64,000 bases of DNA from Puccinellia tenuiflora. Its lineage: Eukaryota; Streptophyta; Magnoliopsida; Poales; Poaceae. Below are positions 11,532 to 23,582 of the stretch, in pieces; within the stretch, counting starts at the first letter, position 1; each line of letters starts with the position of its first letter. The notes under the pieces are model-generated. The model saw only the letters and a program-made list of their open reading frames with translations. It had not been told where the DNA came from and did no database searches. The position numbers were made by a program, and so were the translations under genes. The stretch is taken from assembly GCA_012064385.1 (NCBI GenBank), contig QRDG01000416.1:372001-436000 (forward strand), written 5' to 3'.

Positions 11532-14349
11532 ATGGCCTCCGGAGAGGGCGACAGGGTAGAAGGATGGGAGGCGGCGGTCCGTGCGGAGGTGGGCGGCGCT
11601 GGCTGGTGGGACCATCCCGACGGCGCCGACCTCCGCGCTAGGTTCAAGGCCTTCACGGGACAGCGCCGCGACTGGCCCGAGCCCACGCTCCTCTTCTGGC
11701 AGGACCTCATCCTCCGCGTAGCCCGCCGCCTCCGCCTCTGCTCTGCCCCAGCCCACCTTGTAAGTGACCTCCACCTCAATTGCAGGGGTTCGTCTGCTTT
11801 CTCTTCTGACACCATGGCGGCGACAACGGCAGGTGACGAGCGTTTGGTTCGCCCGCCCCGGAGGCATCACGCCGCTCTGCTTGCCGCAAGTTCTGGTCAG
11901 TTTCCGTAGGACGCACACTGCATTGGTGTTATCGCAGTGACCAAAATAAGAACTGGGGGTATTTCAGGAAGAGATGCGTGCCGATGGGGAGATACTGCTG
12001 AAATCCGAGTTAATTGACCCGACCGCAGGGAGCTTGTATCAGCTTCTCTGGAGGGTGAACCAGATGGCTATCTCAAAGCGTCCGATTGCGCAGGACATCC
12101 TGGTGTTCAGATCTTTAGTCGAGGTATGCAATTTTTTTGTTTGTTCTAGAACTCTGAGGTTATAGTGCTAGTAGACTTATTGATGCCCCGCTAGCCAATT
12201 GCAGGAACGGTTTGAGGACATTGTTACGCAGCTGAGTGGTTCCCATTGGACGTCGACGTGTGTTGTTACTATTAGCAAATTCAATAGCTTCTTTGACGGA
12301 CGGGAGGATGCTCATTCAGCGTTATGTTACTTGACGCAACGTGGGAAAGCACGGTATCTTCTGGTCAGGAAGGCAGACCCCATTGAGGTTCACGATTTCT
12401 GTTGTACATTTTCTGCGGTTTTGTTGCAGCAATGTCCCTACTGTGTTTTTTACCTAAATTGGGTGGCTATATTCAGGGTGTGAAGTTTGCACTCGTGTCT
12501 ACGCAAGCTCCTGCAGTTTCAAAGCTTGACTGTGATATATTGCACTTAATTTGGGCAGAAGAGAAATTGCAGCAGCAGTTGGATGTGCTTGATCACCGGT
12601 GGGAAATGTTAGTGTACTTGTAAAATTTTTTATCTGAGAGAAAGTATACTTATCAATTTTCCATCTACACTTTGTATGTAGCTTTTATGTGTTATAGCAG
12701 AACACCTTTGTAGATTGCAGAGACCCAAGCCTACCCATTTTAACAGTTGCTATTGTAGGGTAGTTTTACACCTATGTATTTTAAATATTTGTACCGACGC
12801 CATCATGCATAACCATCAAGGTATTCTTGATTGTAAGGGTTGTTACCATAGTTATTGTAATGGCAGTTTCTTCCAATGCTTACATGATTGCTGATTGAAC
12901 CTCTACTGTGTAATTGTAAACCTTGATCCTACATTCTATAATCCTGGCACTGCCGCTGAATGCAGTACTAGCAGAATTAAAAATTTCTTGTTGACAAACA
13001 TGATCAACCTATTTTTAGATGTCGGATTTTCTGTCACTTGCTGCATTGTTCCTTATCTTCTGCATGTTTTTGTTGTGATTTAAGAGACGGGCTTTTAGAC
13101 AAATGCATTCCACTTTATGGTGTTATATTCTTGTTTTTGATGCCAGATGAATTGCCTGTCCACATTATTTAAAATAATGCCGTAACTAGAGGTACTGCTG
13201 AAAATTCAGCATCATAGAGGTGTAGACTTAATCAAGAATTTGAGAAGTCTAGATTAAACACCAAATCCATAACCATGTTTTTTTTGAAGCTTTTCTTTCT
13301 TTATTTTGGTTGAGTTACTTGATGGTAACACTAATATTTTGTTATGGATAACCATATTTTTTCAGTTCAAGGAGAAGGGCGTTGATGTCCTTCAAAGCAG
13401 GAAACAAAAATGCGGCTTCTCGATACGTGAGGCAGTCTAAAATGTTCTCAGAAAGCAGGAACAGATGCACACCATTATTAGAGAGGGTTGAAGAAGTTAT
13501 AGGCCTAATTGCTGTTGCTGAGTCAACCAAACAGGTATAGGAACATTACAAAAAGGGACATAATGCTCAGTCACAGATAGACATATTACAAATAATGAAC
13601 ATGTTATATAAATAATTAACTTTTACATATTCTTATCTTCAATTAGGTTTATGAGGCAATCCAAGTTGGTATTAAGGCGATGAAGGAGCATAATTCCAGC
13701 ATGGAGGACGTTAACACCCACCTTAAGGAGGTCGATGACCTCGTTGCAGCACAAAGAGAAATTGATGCTGCCTTAGGTAAGTTTCGAACTTGGAAATTCC
13801 AGCTTGCAGTTGAGGAAGTTTATCTTGCAGATATCAGGTAGTGTTTTTGTATTGTATCTTGGAAACTCACTATCAGAGATGAAAACACTATCATAATCTT
13901 GTTTCTACTGTAAGATCATGCATAGGATTGTTTTAATGATAAGTTTTTTATCTAGGCTTTTTTAGAGAAAAGGCCTGGGGGCCCTGCTTTTTTTTTATAT
14001 CTAGGTTTAGCCTCTGCATTCTCTATATGGGGTCCTTTTGGGCAACAGAAGCAACATAATTTTTATCTTAAATTTGTAACGGATTAATGGATTTTTATAA
14101 GTAGGGTTGTGTTCGTATATAAGATTCTGATCCAGTTTTTATGCAGAGTCAGTACCGCTGCAGTCATTGGCAGGTGAAGAAGATATAGAAGAAGAATTCA
14201 GAAACCTCGAAGCAGAATTGCGGGATAAGATTCCTCATGTGCATGTTGGAGAATCAGAACGAGTTATAGATGCAACTGACGATTCACCTGATGAAACGGC
14301 TGAATCACTTAGCAATAACCTGTCAAAGATTAAACTTGGGGCCATCTAG
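11532..14349 (+). CDS. CHMP7: ESCRT-III/SNF7-family protein, CHMP7 homologue
   Basis: Eight coding exons join in frame: 11532-11759, 11833-11895, 11968-12123, 12205-12387, 12477-12607, 13366-13534, 13647-13776 and 14147-14349, giving 420 residues. All introns are GT/AG. The N-terminal ~220 residues form the winged-helix-like region found in CHMP7 (motifs WWDHPDGADLRARF, RPGGITPLCLPQVL). Residues from about 240 on are the basic, coiled SNF7 core (ERVEEVIGLIAVAESTKQV, DVNTHLKEVDDL), with an acidic tail (EEEFRNLEAEL) resembling a MIT-interacting helix. CHMP7 proteins act in ESCRT-III membrane remodelling at endosomes and the nuclear envelope; in plants the role is less studied. An in-frame upstream ATG at 11346 lies in the MITE and is rejected. 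The gene looks intact. Confidence 0.9.
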
Positions 14350-14995
14350 ATGCTCCTTTTTTCACTTGTTGAATGTGACAATTAGTGATTTAGTGAGATC
14401 CTTTTGCCCATCGTTATGTGTTGTATGCCTTCTGGTGATATCCTTATGATACGTGATAGTTTCATCGATTTTTTTTCCTGATAGCTAATACGAGTGTCGT
14501 TAACTTTATGAGGTCATGTAGATGGTGTCTGAGCTTTGGTAGATCTTTTATTATATTTCTTTATGATGTTACAGGTTCAAACTCATTTTTTTAGTAAAGT
14601 TACTTATTATAACAACATAACCATTTTCTTTAATTAACAGCTCTTCCATCATTGTTGTTTCTTGAAGTCCAACAAGGAAATTGATTGGTCAGGAAACAGT
14701 TCTCTCTTCATGATGCAGACATTTTGCGTATCAGTCTTGCTCCACACGGGAAACGTCATCAACACTTAATCGCAGAGATACTGAAGAAACTATTTCAACT
14801 GGTGAGTATGTTAGGTTTAAGTCTTCTATTAAGATTTTATAAAAAAAAATTCTGTGTAATTATTGTTTTCAGATGATGCAAATGCTAATAGTCTGTTTGT
14901 CACAGAACACGAACATATGCCCTGAAACTGACTCATGATTTCCTTTTTTTTATAATGATTGATGAGTGGATGATTAATAAAAATTAAAATTAAGT
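14350..14995 (+). other. 3' flank/UTR of CHMP7-like gene
   Basis: There is no separate gene. The T-rich sequence after the stop codon is consistent with a 3' UTR. A 60-codon open stretch at 14685-14876 ends in a GTGAGT-like donor (about 14801) and could be an alternative terminal exon, but it matches no family I know. Confidence 0.4.
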
Positions 14996-15180
14996 AGTCA
15001 TGGAAGCAATGGTGTCCTGTAGATAGCTCGATAGGGAGTCAATCTTCTTGTCCTGTTCCACGCTACGCCATCTGCAGATCGATGCTGTCTAGGCGCTTCA
15101 TTAGGGAGTTGAGCGTGATCTTTATCTTCCCGATATCTGCAGCGGTAGCGGCCATGACCGATCCCAATCTGACACCAAGA
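14996..15180 (-). pseudogene. Gypsy 5' interior remnant with PBS and gag start
   Basis: On the minus strand the sequence next to the LTR reads TCTTGGTGTCAGATTGGGA, a usual LTR-retrotransposon primer-binding region. It is followed by a short open frame starting MAATAADIGKIKITLNSLM and rich in heptad-like residues, as in gag N-termini. The frame stops after about 30 residues and the element is truncated near 14996. Confidence 0.5.
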
Positions 15181-15546
15181 TGTTATGAACGTGGTAGATG
15201 ATAGTATAATGGCCTAAGGCCGGTAGGACATGGCCCAGGACAGATGAGGTGCGACGCCTAGCCAAGAGGAGTCTGCCGCACAACAAGAGCAGGAAAGAAA
15301 CTTGGGAGGGATATTTGGGACTATTTTCTGCTTGTTTAATTGATAGAAGTGCAAGACATTATATAGCCCATGACAAGACAATCTGCTAAACGTTACAAAA
15401 TAATTAACTTGAGAATCAAGAAATATGTCTAAGAGATTTAACTGCTGAAGATATAACTAACAATAATAAAGGAAACCTATAAAGATAAATTGGGGAACTT
15501 TCCCTTCTATGGCCCTTCCATGCTGGCTGCCTTACGTCACATAACA
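15181..15546 (-). repeat. Antisense LTR, 366 bp
   Basis: On the minus strand the LTR runs from TGTTATGTGACG (15546) to CACGTTCATAACA (15181). Its ends TGTTATG/CATAACA form the expected inverted repeat, and the PBS-like segment follows directly. The partner LTR is absent. Confidence 0.65.
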
Positions 15547-17639
15547 CTTAGACTGAACAGGTTTGCTTAACAACAGCAGTCCTTTCTATTCTTGCTCAGT
15601 TTGAACTTAAAGAATCTTTAATTGCAGTGTTAGTGTATCAGTTCTATTAACTGTGTAAATTTGATTGTGATGGTTGAGCCCATCGGCCATCACAGTATAC
15701 CTTTTGGTTTGTCTCGAATAATATCTAGAATGAAGACAACAGAGTTCGCTTATGCTGTGCATCAACACCACATGAAATATTTTCACGGGCCATTTTGATG
15801 GCTGGACCCACTTCAGCCCATCGAATATATGAATTTGTGTGTAGCTTTCTCAGATATCGATGTCTGTGTCTTCCCATACTGTAGTAATGTAGTTGTTGAC
15901 CGAGACTTAAAGTTTACTCGATATGGAGAGGTAACTGTAGCATTCACAACAAGTAACATACAGATCATTGAAAGGAGAGGAGGCAAAGAAAAAGATAAAC
16001 GTAAGATAAGCTGGCAAAGGTGAATAGTCTCGCAACGCAAAGCATTTCTCGTTTTGAGGGTAGCAACGCCCATGAATGGAGGATCTGAAGATAGGCCTGA
16101 AAACTGATACATAACACATAGGCCTGAAAATTCACGATAGGCTTGAATTATTGGAAGGTGCTTTGCTTGTGCTTGCTTCACATGCATAGATGCATGAATC
16201 TATCACATGCCTGTCCACACCACTCTTCAGCGTTATGTCATATCAGGAATAGAGTAGGATGAAAAAGCAATCCTGTTCCTCCATTAAGTGATATACAATA
16301 ATGCTAGATAGCCCAGCTGGCTTATTCTCTTACAGATGGTACTGTTTCAATGATGTTATTGGGCAATAGAAACATATAATTTAAAATGTCATGGCAAATG
16401 AACCAGTATCCTCTCAATCTGGTTGTTCAACGAGATTGAGGGCTGCTCGTTGCGTGCAACGATTCTACTATACTCTAAGACTGTCGATTCATGAGCAGCA
16501 TTTCAGATAAAATTTTGTCCCATTTTTTCGTTCCTGTACTATACCGGGCTACATGTTGGCTCCTTAACCTATTATATTACTGCTTAGGTGTACTATAAAA
16601 ATAACATTTTGTCACTAATAATTTAATGATTGTTTCCTGATTGACTCTAGCAAACTAAGCTGAGAGTTCAAGTCAGCATGTTGATGCAAACGTATAACCA
16701 ACCGCAGGTAAAATATTCTCATGAATCATGATTGCCTTTTGCATGTCCTCGAGCAGCATGATTCCTTATAACTGAACAACATATTTTTTGAAGAAAGAAT
16801 ATCTCATCGAATAGCGTTGGTTATATCTTGTTGTCAAGCTAGTATACAGTGTAATTCTTAGGCAAACAGTGTACTGACTGTAACATCTTTTGTGATTAAT
16901 ATGCTTACCTATTTGTACATTGAGTAATTGCTTCAATTCGGTTCTCTGTTGTTCCAATGATACTCAACTAAAGATTTGCTATCGCTACAGCTTCCGGGTA
17001 GTGATTATTTGAGTCCAAGTTCATATTGGCAGAATAAAGTGCTCGGAAGTGTGCTCCTTACGCTACTAATAATCTGACTGAACCTGACTGGCTCACGAGC
17101 CTACACAACTCAGGATCATGTTAGTTCATTATTTGCACTATATAGTTACAGCAGGGGGAAGAAAATTCACATAGAAAGCAAGTGGCCCCAGCAGACTTGA
17201 CGAGTAAAAATAAAAAGTGTTTTCCCATGCATCTGGTAATACAACTAAGGGAAAGTAATATACATCGATCCAAGAAGGCTCAAGAAAAATAAAGAAAGAC
17301 TACTCAAAGGAAACTGCACTGGCTATCAAGAATTACAGTTCATAACCTGGTAGCATCTACCAGCTATATATTGCACAAAATTTTGGAGCATCTTAGCTGA
17401 TACATGAGACACCTGCTTCATGGATTAGGAATTTAGGATACTTGCTAAGTTCTCACTGAACAACTTGCTATTTTTCATGTCTAGATCTTGTTAATTGGTA
17501 CTTGAAATTGATCAGCTGTTTACTTCATTGGGATGAGAACATTGCACTTACATGATCTCTTTCAGGCTTAGCATGGAATTCATGTTACACATCTAGGCCA
17601 ATCTCTATGTTTCAGCTCCACCTCTCCTTGTTGTATTGT
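15547..17639. other. Intergenic, no gene recognised
   Basis: AT-rich intergenic DNA lies between two convergent genes. Small ORFs on both strands (for example 15813-16187) lack domains and have no coding-like composition. No LTR ends, MITE termini or RNA genes were recognised. Confidence 0.5.
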
Positions 17640-17692
17640 ATCGGTCCCCTTGCATCTACCATCCAAAAATTGACTGGATGCCGGTTGTCAAC
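17640..17692 (-). other. Probable 3' UTR exon of PIL15-like gene
   Basis: On the minus strand TTCTTGCAG (acceptor) precedes GTTGACAACCGGC, and a donor-like CAG/GTAAC lies upstream near 17782. This suggests a spliced 3' UTR downstream of the stop at 17823. The 3' limit is not defined. Confidence 0.4.
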
Positions 17693-17822
17693 CTGCAAGA
17701 ATGAATAAAATTGGATATTAGTGATTCACACAAGAACTGAGGAAATAAGTTCTATCTGTTTGAAACTTTTGTGAGTTGTTACCTGAATAATGATCTCCTA
17801 TGTGATCACTTGTGTTTGCTCA

Positions 17823-19949
17823 CTATTTAGCTTCCTGGTTCAGACTTTGTTGCTGTTGATTCGCTATCCCTTGTTGCTCGGCTAGGTTTGGCCTAACAGG
17901 AAGCCCGGCCAAAGATGTAAACGGTGGTACACTGGACACTGACGAAGGGATTGATTGCCCAGGGACTCCAAACATCTGCATGGCGTTTACACCAGGGATG
18001 CCAATACCTTGTGGGGCTCCACCTGGGATCATTTGGCAAGGAAAGTGAGCACCAGGCATAGGTGACATCGGAATCGATCCTGTGCTGTTCATGTCGAAGA
18101 CACCCATCCCGTACCCCAGTCCCATGCCAAGATGAGGGAAGTGAGCCATTTGAGAAAGTTGTAAGTGTTGCATGGCTGGTGGTAGCAGCATAGGAGGAAT
18201 GCACAGCCCAGTTCCCATGGACATCATCTGCGTGAAGAGAACGATATATTTTCATTTCAGTTCATCTCATTTAACTTGCATAATCATGCTGCATTTGGCA
18301 TGAGGCAGTTAGTATTATTATACCTGAACTTGAAGCTGAAGAGTTTTGAGGTACTCTATAGCTTCATCCAGCATTGAGGCCTTGTCGATCTACACAAGAT
18401 AACATGCCTGATTTGTTACCAAATGTCCTTGATATGTAGACACTCTGAGGAAACAAGATAATAGAATAGCTTAGGTGTAGCATGTACCTTGTTGCAGTTG
18501 GGAATGAGCTCTTGGAGAGCGCGCATTTTCTCATTGATCCTGTCTCTCCTCCTCTGAAGGTTGTTGCATTACAATATGATCAATACGATTGAAGGAATGA
18601 AACATAAGGTGATCAACGAACTTGGGATGAGGGGCCTGCTTACCCTTTCTGACAAATTGTGGACCTCGGCCGTGCGGCTGCGTTTCATGCTTCTGCTGGC
18701 AGATCTTATCAATGCTCCGGACTCATCATCAAGATCCTGAAGATATTCAGTTTCACCATAAGCACTATAATAGATTCAATTTCATCATAAGCACTGTAAG
18801 TTATATCAGCTCACATTCCCATATAGTGCATCCCATCGTTTACTTACTTCATCTTGACTAGCTGAACACTCTGTCTGGATCTTTCGCTTCTGCTGCTGCC
18901 AGCGTTCATCGTTTGCAGCACCGTTGGCAGAGCACACCGAGGAAGTCGCAACCGTGGGCTCTGGTGCCTTTCTTGCCGCATCCTTGTGCACAACCCTATT
19001 ATTGCAAGCTTTTTCACGAGCCATCGTCTCTTGCAGGTTGCCAACCGCGTCCGTCGGGGCAGCTGCCGACGCAAACTGCACGTCCTTTGGAAGCGGCCAC
19101 ATCGCCCTTTGATCTGCGAACACAGGGCCACTCCTTTGCCCACTGCTCGTCTGGAAAATCGTGGACTCCATGGGGTTGCTTGTGGTGATGCTGGACACCT
19201 TGTCGGTGCCTTGTGACCTCTGCACGCTCTGCAGGGTTGCCCTTGCCAGGGCTGCTGGTCGAGAGAAGAGCGAGAAGTTCATGACGCCCTCCGCGCTACC
19301 GCTTGGCCGAGGCTGCTTGGCAGCAGCAGCAGCAAGATCTGGCGCCTGTGGCTGGGAAGTCCGGGTGCTAGGAGCCGATAATCCATGGATTTCCTTGAAG
19401 TGTGCTCTGATGGTGCTGGCAACCGGAGTACCTCTATTGTTGGTGGCGTTGGGATTAGAAGGTGGCAGAGAGCCGAGGTTGGCCGCTGCCGCCTCCTGGA
19501 GCTCCGAGAAAAAGTCTGAGCAGTAGTCAGCCGTGGTGAGAGCAGGGGCGGTGTCTTCGTCGTCCTCGATGATTGGGTAATGGATCCATGGGACGGTGTC
19601 ATCTTCCCCATTTTCGTGGCTGGCGTGTAAGCCGGAAGGGAAGTCATGAAGCGATGGAGCCATGCCAAAGACGCTGCCGGCCTTGGTGAAGGCCATCATA
19701 TTGTCGCCGCCAGGGTGCTTTTCTTGGACTCCGCTGCTGCCGGTGCCGAACGGCTGGAAGACAGGCTGCGGGTGCTTCCTCCGCCCGTGCACCACCGCCT
19801 GCCCGTTCTCCCACAGCAACTCGACGAACTCGTTGTCGTCGGACCTACAACCACAACGACGGCACATGCATCAACATCATTGTGCCAAGAATCGATCAAA
19901 AACGTCAACTAGATGGAATGAGAAGAACTCAGCAGCAGCGTACTCACAT
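17823..19949 (-). CDS. PIL15: Phytochrome-interacting bHLH transcription factor (PIF/PIL15-like)
   Basis: Six exons on the minus strand give 542 residues: 19948-19949 (the AT of the start codon), 18848-19844, 18644-18736, 18488-18553, 18324-18389 and 17823-18227. The N-terminus [16 protein letters not shown] carries the active phytochrome B-binding motif (about residues 8-16). The bHLH covers about 354-403, with basic-region H359, E363 and R367, the triad for G-box (CACGTG) binding. The C-terminus is Met/Pro/Gly-rich as in rice PIL15. PIFs are nuclear repressors or activators of light-responsive growth and are degraded after phytochrome activation. The start was chosen because it restores the family N-terminus; the longer in-frame start (at 19867) begins inside the intron. 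The C-terminus seems shorter than rice PIL15 as I remember it. Confidence 0.9.
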
Positions 19950-20290
19950 CTCCGGGCAGGAGGCGAGAAGTGAATAGACGGAGGTCGGGGCAGTGAGTAG
20001 AAGAGATCAGCTACCGCCTACCGCTACCGGTGTAGCTCCTTGCGCCGCTTCTTGTTAATTTCTTTGGAGTTTGCAGGGTGAAGGGAGAGAGGGAGCTCTT
20101 GTGGAGTCTTGGAGGTGAAGAAGTAAACCGATGGCAGCTGCACTGTCGCCCTGCGTGGGAGATAAGAAGCGGGCAGGGGCGGTGGGGGACCAAGAAATGG
20201 ACAGGCAGATACGACGCGCAAATCAGCAGCCGCATCTAGCGGGGTTCGCTGCACCCGCGCCACGGTAATGTATTGCGTATCCGTGCACTG
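19950..20290 (-). promoter_or_regulatory. 5' leader and proximal promoter of PIL15-like gene
   Basis: The minus-strand sequence upstream of the split ATG is C/T-rich and GC-rich, as in grass 5' UTRs, and contains short out-of-frame ORFs only. No clear TATA box was pinned down. A 103-bp intron (19845-19947, GTGAGT...TTGTAG) interrupts the start codon. Confidence 0.5.
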
Positions 20291-21411
20291 TGCTGTGCTA
20301 GTATTTCTTGTTTGTATTTTTCCTTCCGTTGGATGTATTGCTCTCCTCTAGTTCTAGTAGCACTCCTAGTTAGGTAGGGGTTGTTGGGTACTACCACAAT
20401 TGCTCATGATCCACGCAGCTGGTTGACATATTCCAGTAGGTTCTCATGATCTCATCCCATGCTACCTATCAACGTATTCAACCCTTACCATTTATGGCAC
20501 TTTATGAAAAGAAACTATTAAAGTGTACAGACTAAGGGTGCTTATCACGAACATTGGTAAGTATATATATGTTATACTCTGTTTGTTTCAACATACATGA
20601 TGGTTTACATATGGATAAAGTATTAAAGTCTCCAAGATGCAACTTTTATCATTGTCTTCTGTAAGTTAATTTACTGCAAGCTTCCTATAACATCATGTAT
20701 TTTGTGACATATATAGTAACTTTTTACACCGACAGAGATCACCAACTTTTTTGGTCATTCATTCTTTACCTTAAGTTGCAGCTGCTATGTATGTATATAC
20801 GGTTGAATGATTGGAGGGGACCGAATCAATCAAGGGCATAGTCAAAAAAGAATCAATCAAGGGAACACTGCTTCAGCTCGTGACCTGCATGCAACGGACA
20901 GCTGCACGAAAGACTGTACACAAACATGTACTTCCTGATACCGATCCATCTGTGTCTGAGACGACCATGAGTGCCGAGAGCATGCATGTAACTAACACCT
21001 GCAGTGCAGTCGTACCAAAGTAGTGGTGCATGGCCGAGACTCACTGGTTCTGCAAGCCTATAAGAGCCAAAGGAAAGAGATAGAAAGGACGTTAAAGGAA
21101 TGAAGCAAAGCAACTTTGGTGGCCAGATCCAAGCCCAGATGTGCGTCCGTGGTGGGTCGGGGGAGTGGCAGATGATGTGAAGAGGTTGAAGAACCGATAA
21201 AGAATAGCCAGAGTTGTTGTGAATATAAGCAATTTTTCGATTAAATTAATCTAAAAATAAATCATGAGGATGACGTAAACATTATTAAGCACATACTGAT
21301 ATTTAATCATATTATCGCGTACTAGACAAATAATAGAAACATCTAAGCAGATGATTAGTATCGCACACACAGAAATAAGGAGGAGCGGGATAAGCGAGTT
21401 ATACCCTCCAG
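20291..21411. other. Intergenic, no gene recognised
   Basis: AT-rich upstream DNA of the PIL15-like gene. No ORF with a recognisable domain, no terminal inverted repeats and no LTR ends were found. Confidence 0.5.
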
Positions 21412-22212
21412 TAGGCTAGTTGACCGTAGCAGCCGCGGAGGCGGCGGCCTCGTCGGCAGTCTTCTTGTTAGCAGCAGCCTTCTTGGCAACGAGTCTATCG
21501 GCGTCGGTGCTCATGGCGATGAAGTAGGCGACGCGGATGAAGACGATGTAGTGGAAGTAGACGAATAAAAGCGAGCAGTCGTGTAGGAGACGCTTCGCAA
21601 AAACCTAATCGCCCCTCTCCCGTACAGGATCTGGAGAGGCGGGGTTTCGGAGGCATGCTCTCTCGTCGACCGTGTACGCGGTAGACGGGATGGGATCACC
21701 GGCGGCAGCAGCAGCGAGAGGAACGACGAGAGCGTGGAGGCTGAGCAGGTTTTCTGTGTATACTGGAGAGGCGCGACCTCTCTGATATAGGCTCAGAGGC
21801 AGACCAAAGGGCCCACAGAAACGTATGCAATGAAAGCTGAAAACGTATGTAATTAAGAGCACTTAAGACGAAACTATTCATTCTTTATCAACGCCATTAA
21901 GGCAAAAACGTTTCAGTTGCCTCTTTATTCCTGCGTGATAAAAATAACACATCAGCTCGGCGAGATTCCCGCAACCTGCGCGCGCGTCGTGACTAGGCGG
22001 GCGGGCGGCGGAGGAGCGCGCGTGTAAAACGCTTCTCTTCTCTTCACACCAACTCATATTAGTGAGAGAGGAGCTTACCTTATAAATTGGTGCAACTCTC
22101 TCCCAACTAGCCGTGTGGGACTAAACTCCCACCACTTCCCTAGTCAGCATGGGCCTTTAGAAATTTTTTGAAATTGTTAGATGGGCCCAAAACCCACCCT
22201 AATATTTCAACA
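21412..22212 (-). mobile_element. Antisense copia remnant: LTR and start of gag
   Basis: The minus-strand LTR starts TGTTGAAATATTAGG at 22212 and has a TATA-like TTTATAAGG near 22080. It passes through the 'gggcgattaggtttttg' segment seen in Triticeae copia leaders and leads into a short open frame (MSTDADRLVAKKAAANKK..., stop at 21420) like a copia gag N-terminus. The LTR/interior border was not resolved. The rest is deleted. Confidence 0.5.
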
Positions 22213-23508
22213 AGAGTGAGGATGTGCGGCTGCAAAACGCTGAAAAGCTGCTCCCTCACGTCACACATACCACCCCTATAATCATTGGTCCTGCTGATAC
22301 GGAGGTAGTACTACTAACAGGCAGAGAAGGTTTAAATATGCATGGTTTGACTTGGAACTAGCTTAGTTAATTGCCCATGACCATTTAGATCCATGGTCTT
22401 AAGATAATCCTTTTCCTGCTAATGACATGACCATTTTTATTGTTACGAAAGCAGAAACATGGTTCACACTACCGGTGACTTCCTCGGGAACCGGGCATGT
22501 GTAGTGTTGGAGGCGTGCATTAAACAATTGGCATGTTGATCTACAGGGAGTATGGCGCGCTCTCGTGGGATAGCCAATCTCCATTTTTCAATTGTAGGCG
22601 GAACCAGTGCATCCGAAGCTCAGAACTCGGGCGATCAACAGATGCCTCAAAAAAAAAAAAAACTCGGGCGATCAACCAGGTATGCATGATTCTTTACGAC
22701 TTTCTATGCTACTACTCCTACTCCTGCTGGAATTGTAGGAGCATATGATTGACCAGATGTCCAGATGCATGTATCTCATGGTAGTTGTAGCTGTACGCAT
22801 CACAAGAGATTTGCACACTTGTGGCCTTGTGCCACAAAGTTTTAGCCCACTGGGTAGCCTTGTTCCCACTGGCCCAGCCAAAAGTCGGCTATCTTTAGTA
22901 CTACTCGTGCATGAACTTGTACTGCCTCTATACAATTGAACGTGCACGAGTTTCTCGAAATTTAACCTGGTTAGTAATTAATTTAGCCATATATGGACTG
23001 CATTAGAAAAAATGTGGTATGCTTGTGGGACAAAGGTCCTCCACAAAATCATGTTGCATCACTTGATGAACAATCATTAATATTTCTTTAGCAAATGTAA
23101 CCAAATTGACCGATTTGTGTAACTTGCTTGATCGACGTACATGCTACATTTGCATAACTTGCTTGACCAATTTGCTACAAATTTTGAGTACATGACCAAT
23201 ATGTGCTCATACTCGGCAACTTAAAATAAATATAAATCCCTCTGATCTTGTACTACCGAGTTGTACCACCTTAGTTCTTTTCCAGCAACAAGATAAAACG
23301 GATTGGAGGGAGTAGATCTCGTGTATGGATATAATTTTGCCACAGCCCAAGTATCTCTGATGCAATATATTTTATTAATCAAAATCCTTTATGCATAGAT
23401 CATGTGGCTAATTGAACGCTATGAAAACTAGGGTTCAGCGTATCCCTTTGCCTCGGGCCGCCTGCGTGTTAATATAGGAGCAATAGCTCAAGAGTTACAG
23501 TTTGGATA
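22213..23508. other. Intergenic, no gene recognised
   Basis: No supported gene. A possible decayed Stowaway end (GGATTGGAGGGAGTA, about 23300-23314) is present, but its partner is too degraded to define an element. Confidence 0.4.
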
Positions 23509-23582
23509 TGATACGGTTTGAGTTTCCTTGATCCCTAAGTTAGCTATACATAGTAGGATTAGGAATATCTCAAACCGTATCA
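23509..23582. repeat. Perfect 14-bp inverted repeat, short hairpin
   Basis: TGATACGGTTTGAG at 23509-23522 is exactly complementary to CTCAAACCGTATCA at 23569-23582, with 46 bp between. It could be a very small MITE derivative or a remnant of a larger element. No target duplication is evident. Confidence 0.6.

Noticed and set aside
19845..19867. Start MCRRCGCR... for the PIL15-like protein
   Set aside because: This Met lies within the 103-bp intron; splicing AT to G gives the family N-terminus MSDDNEF.
22060..22140. Possible snRNA-type promoter (AGTCCCACACGG plus a TATA-like TTTATAAGG on the minus strand)
   Set aside because: The spacing is suggestive, but the segment sits in a copia LTR and no snRNA-like sequence follows; it is better read as the LTR promoter.
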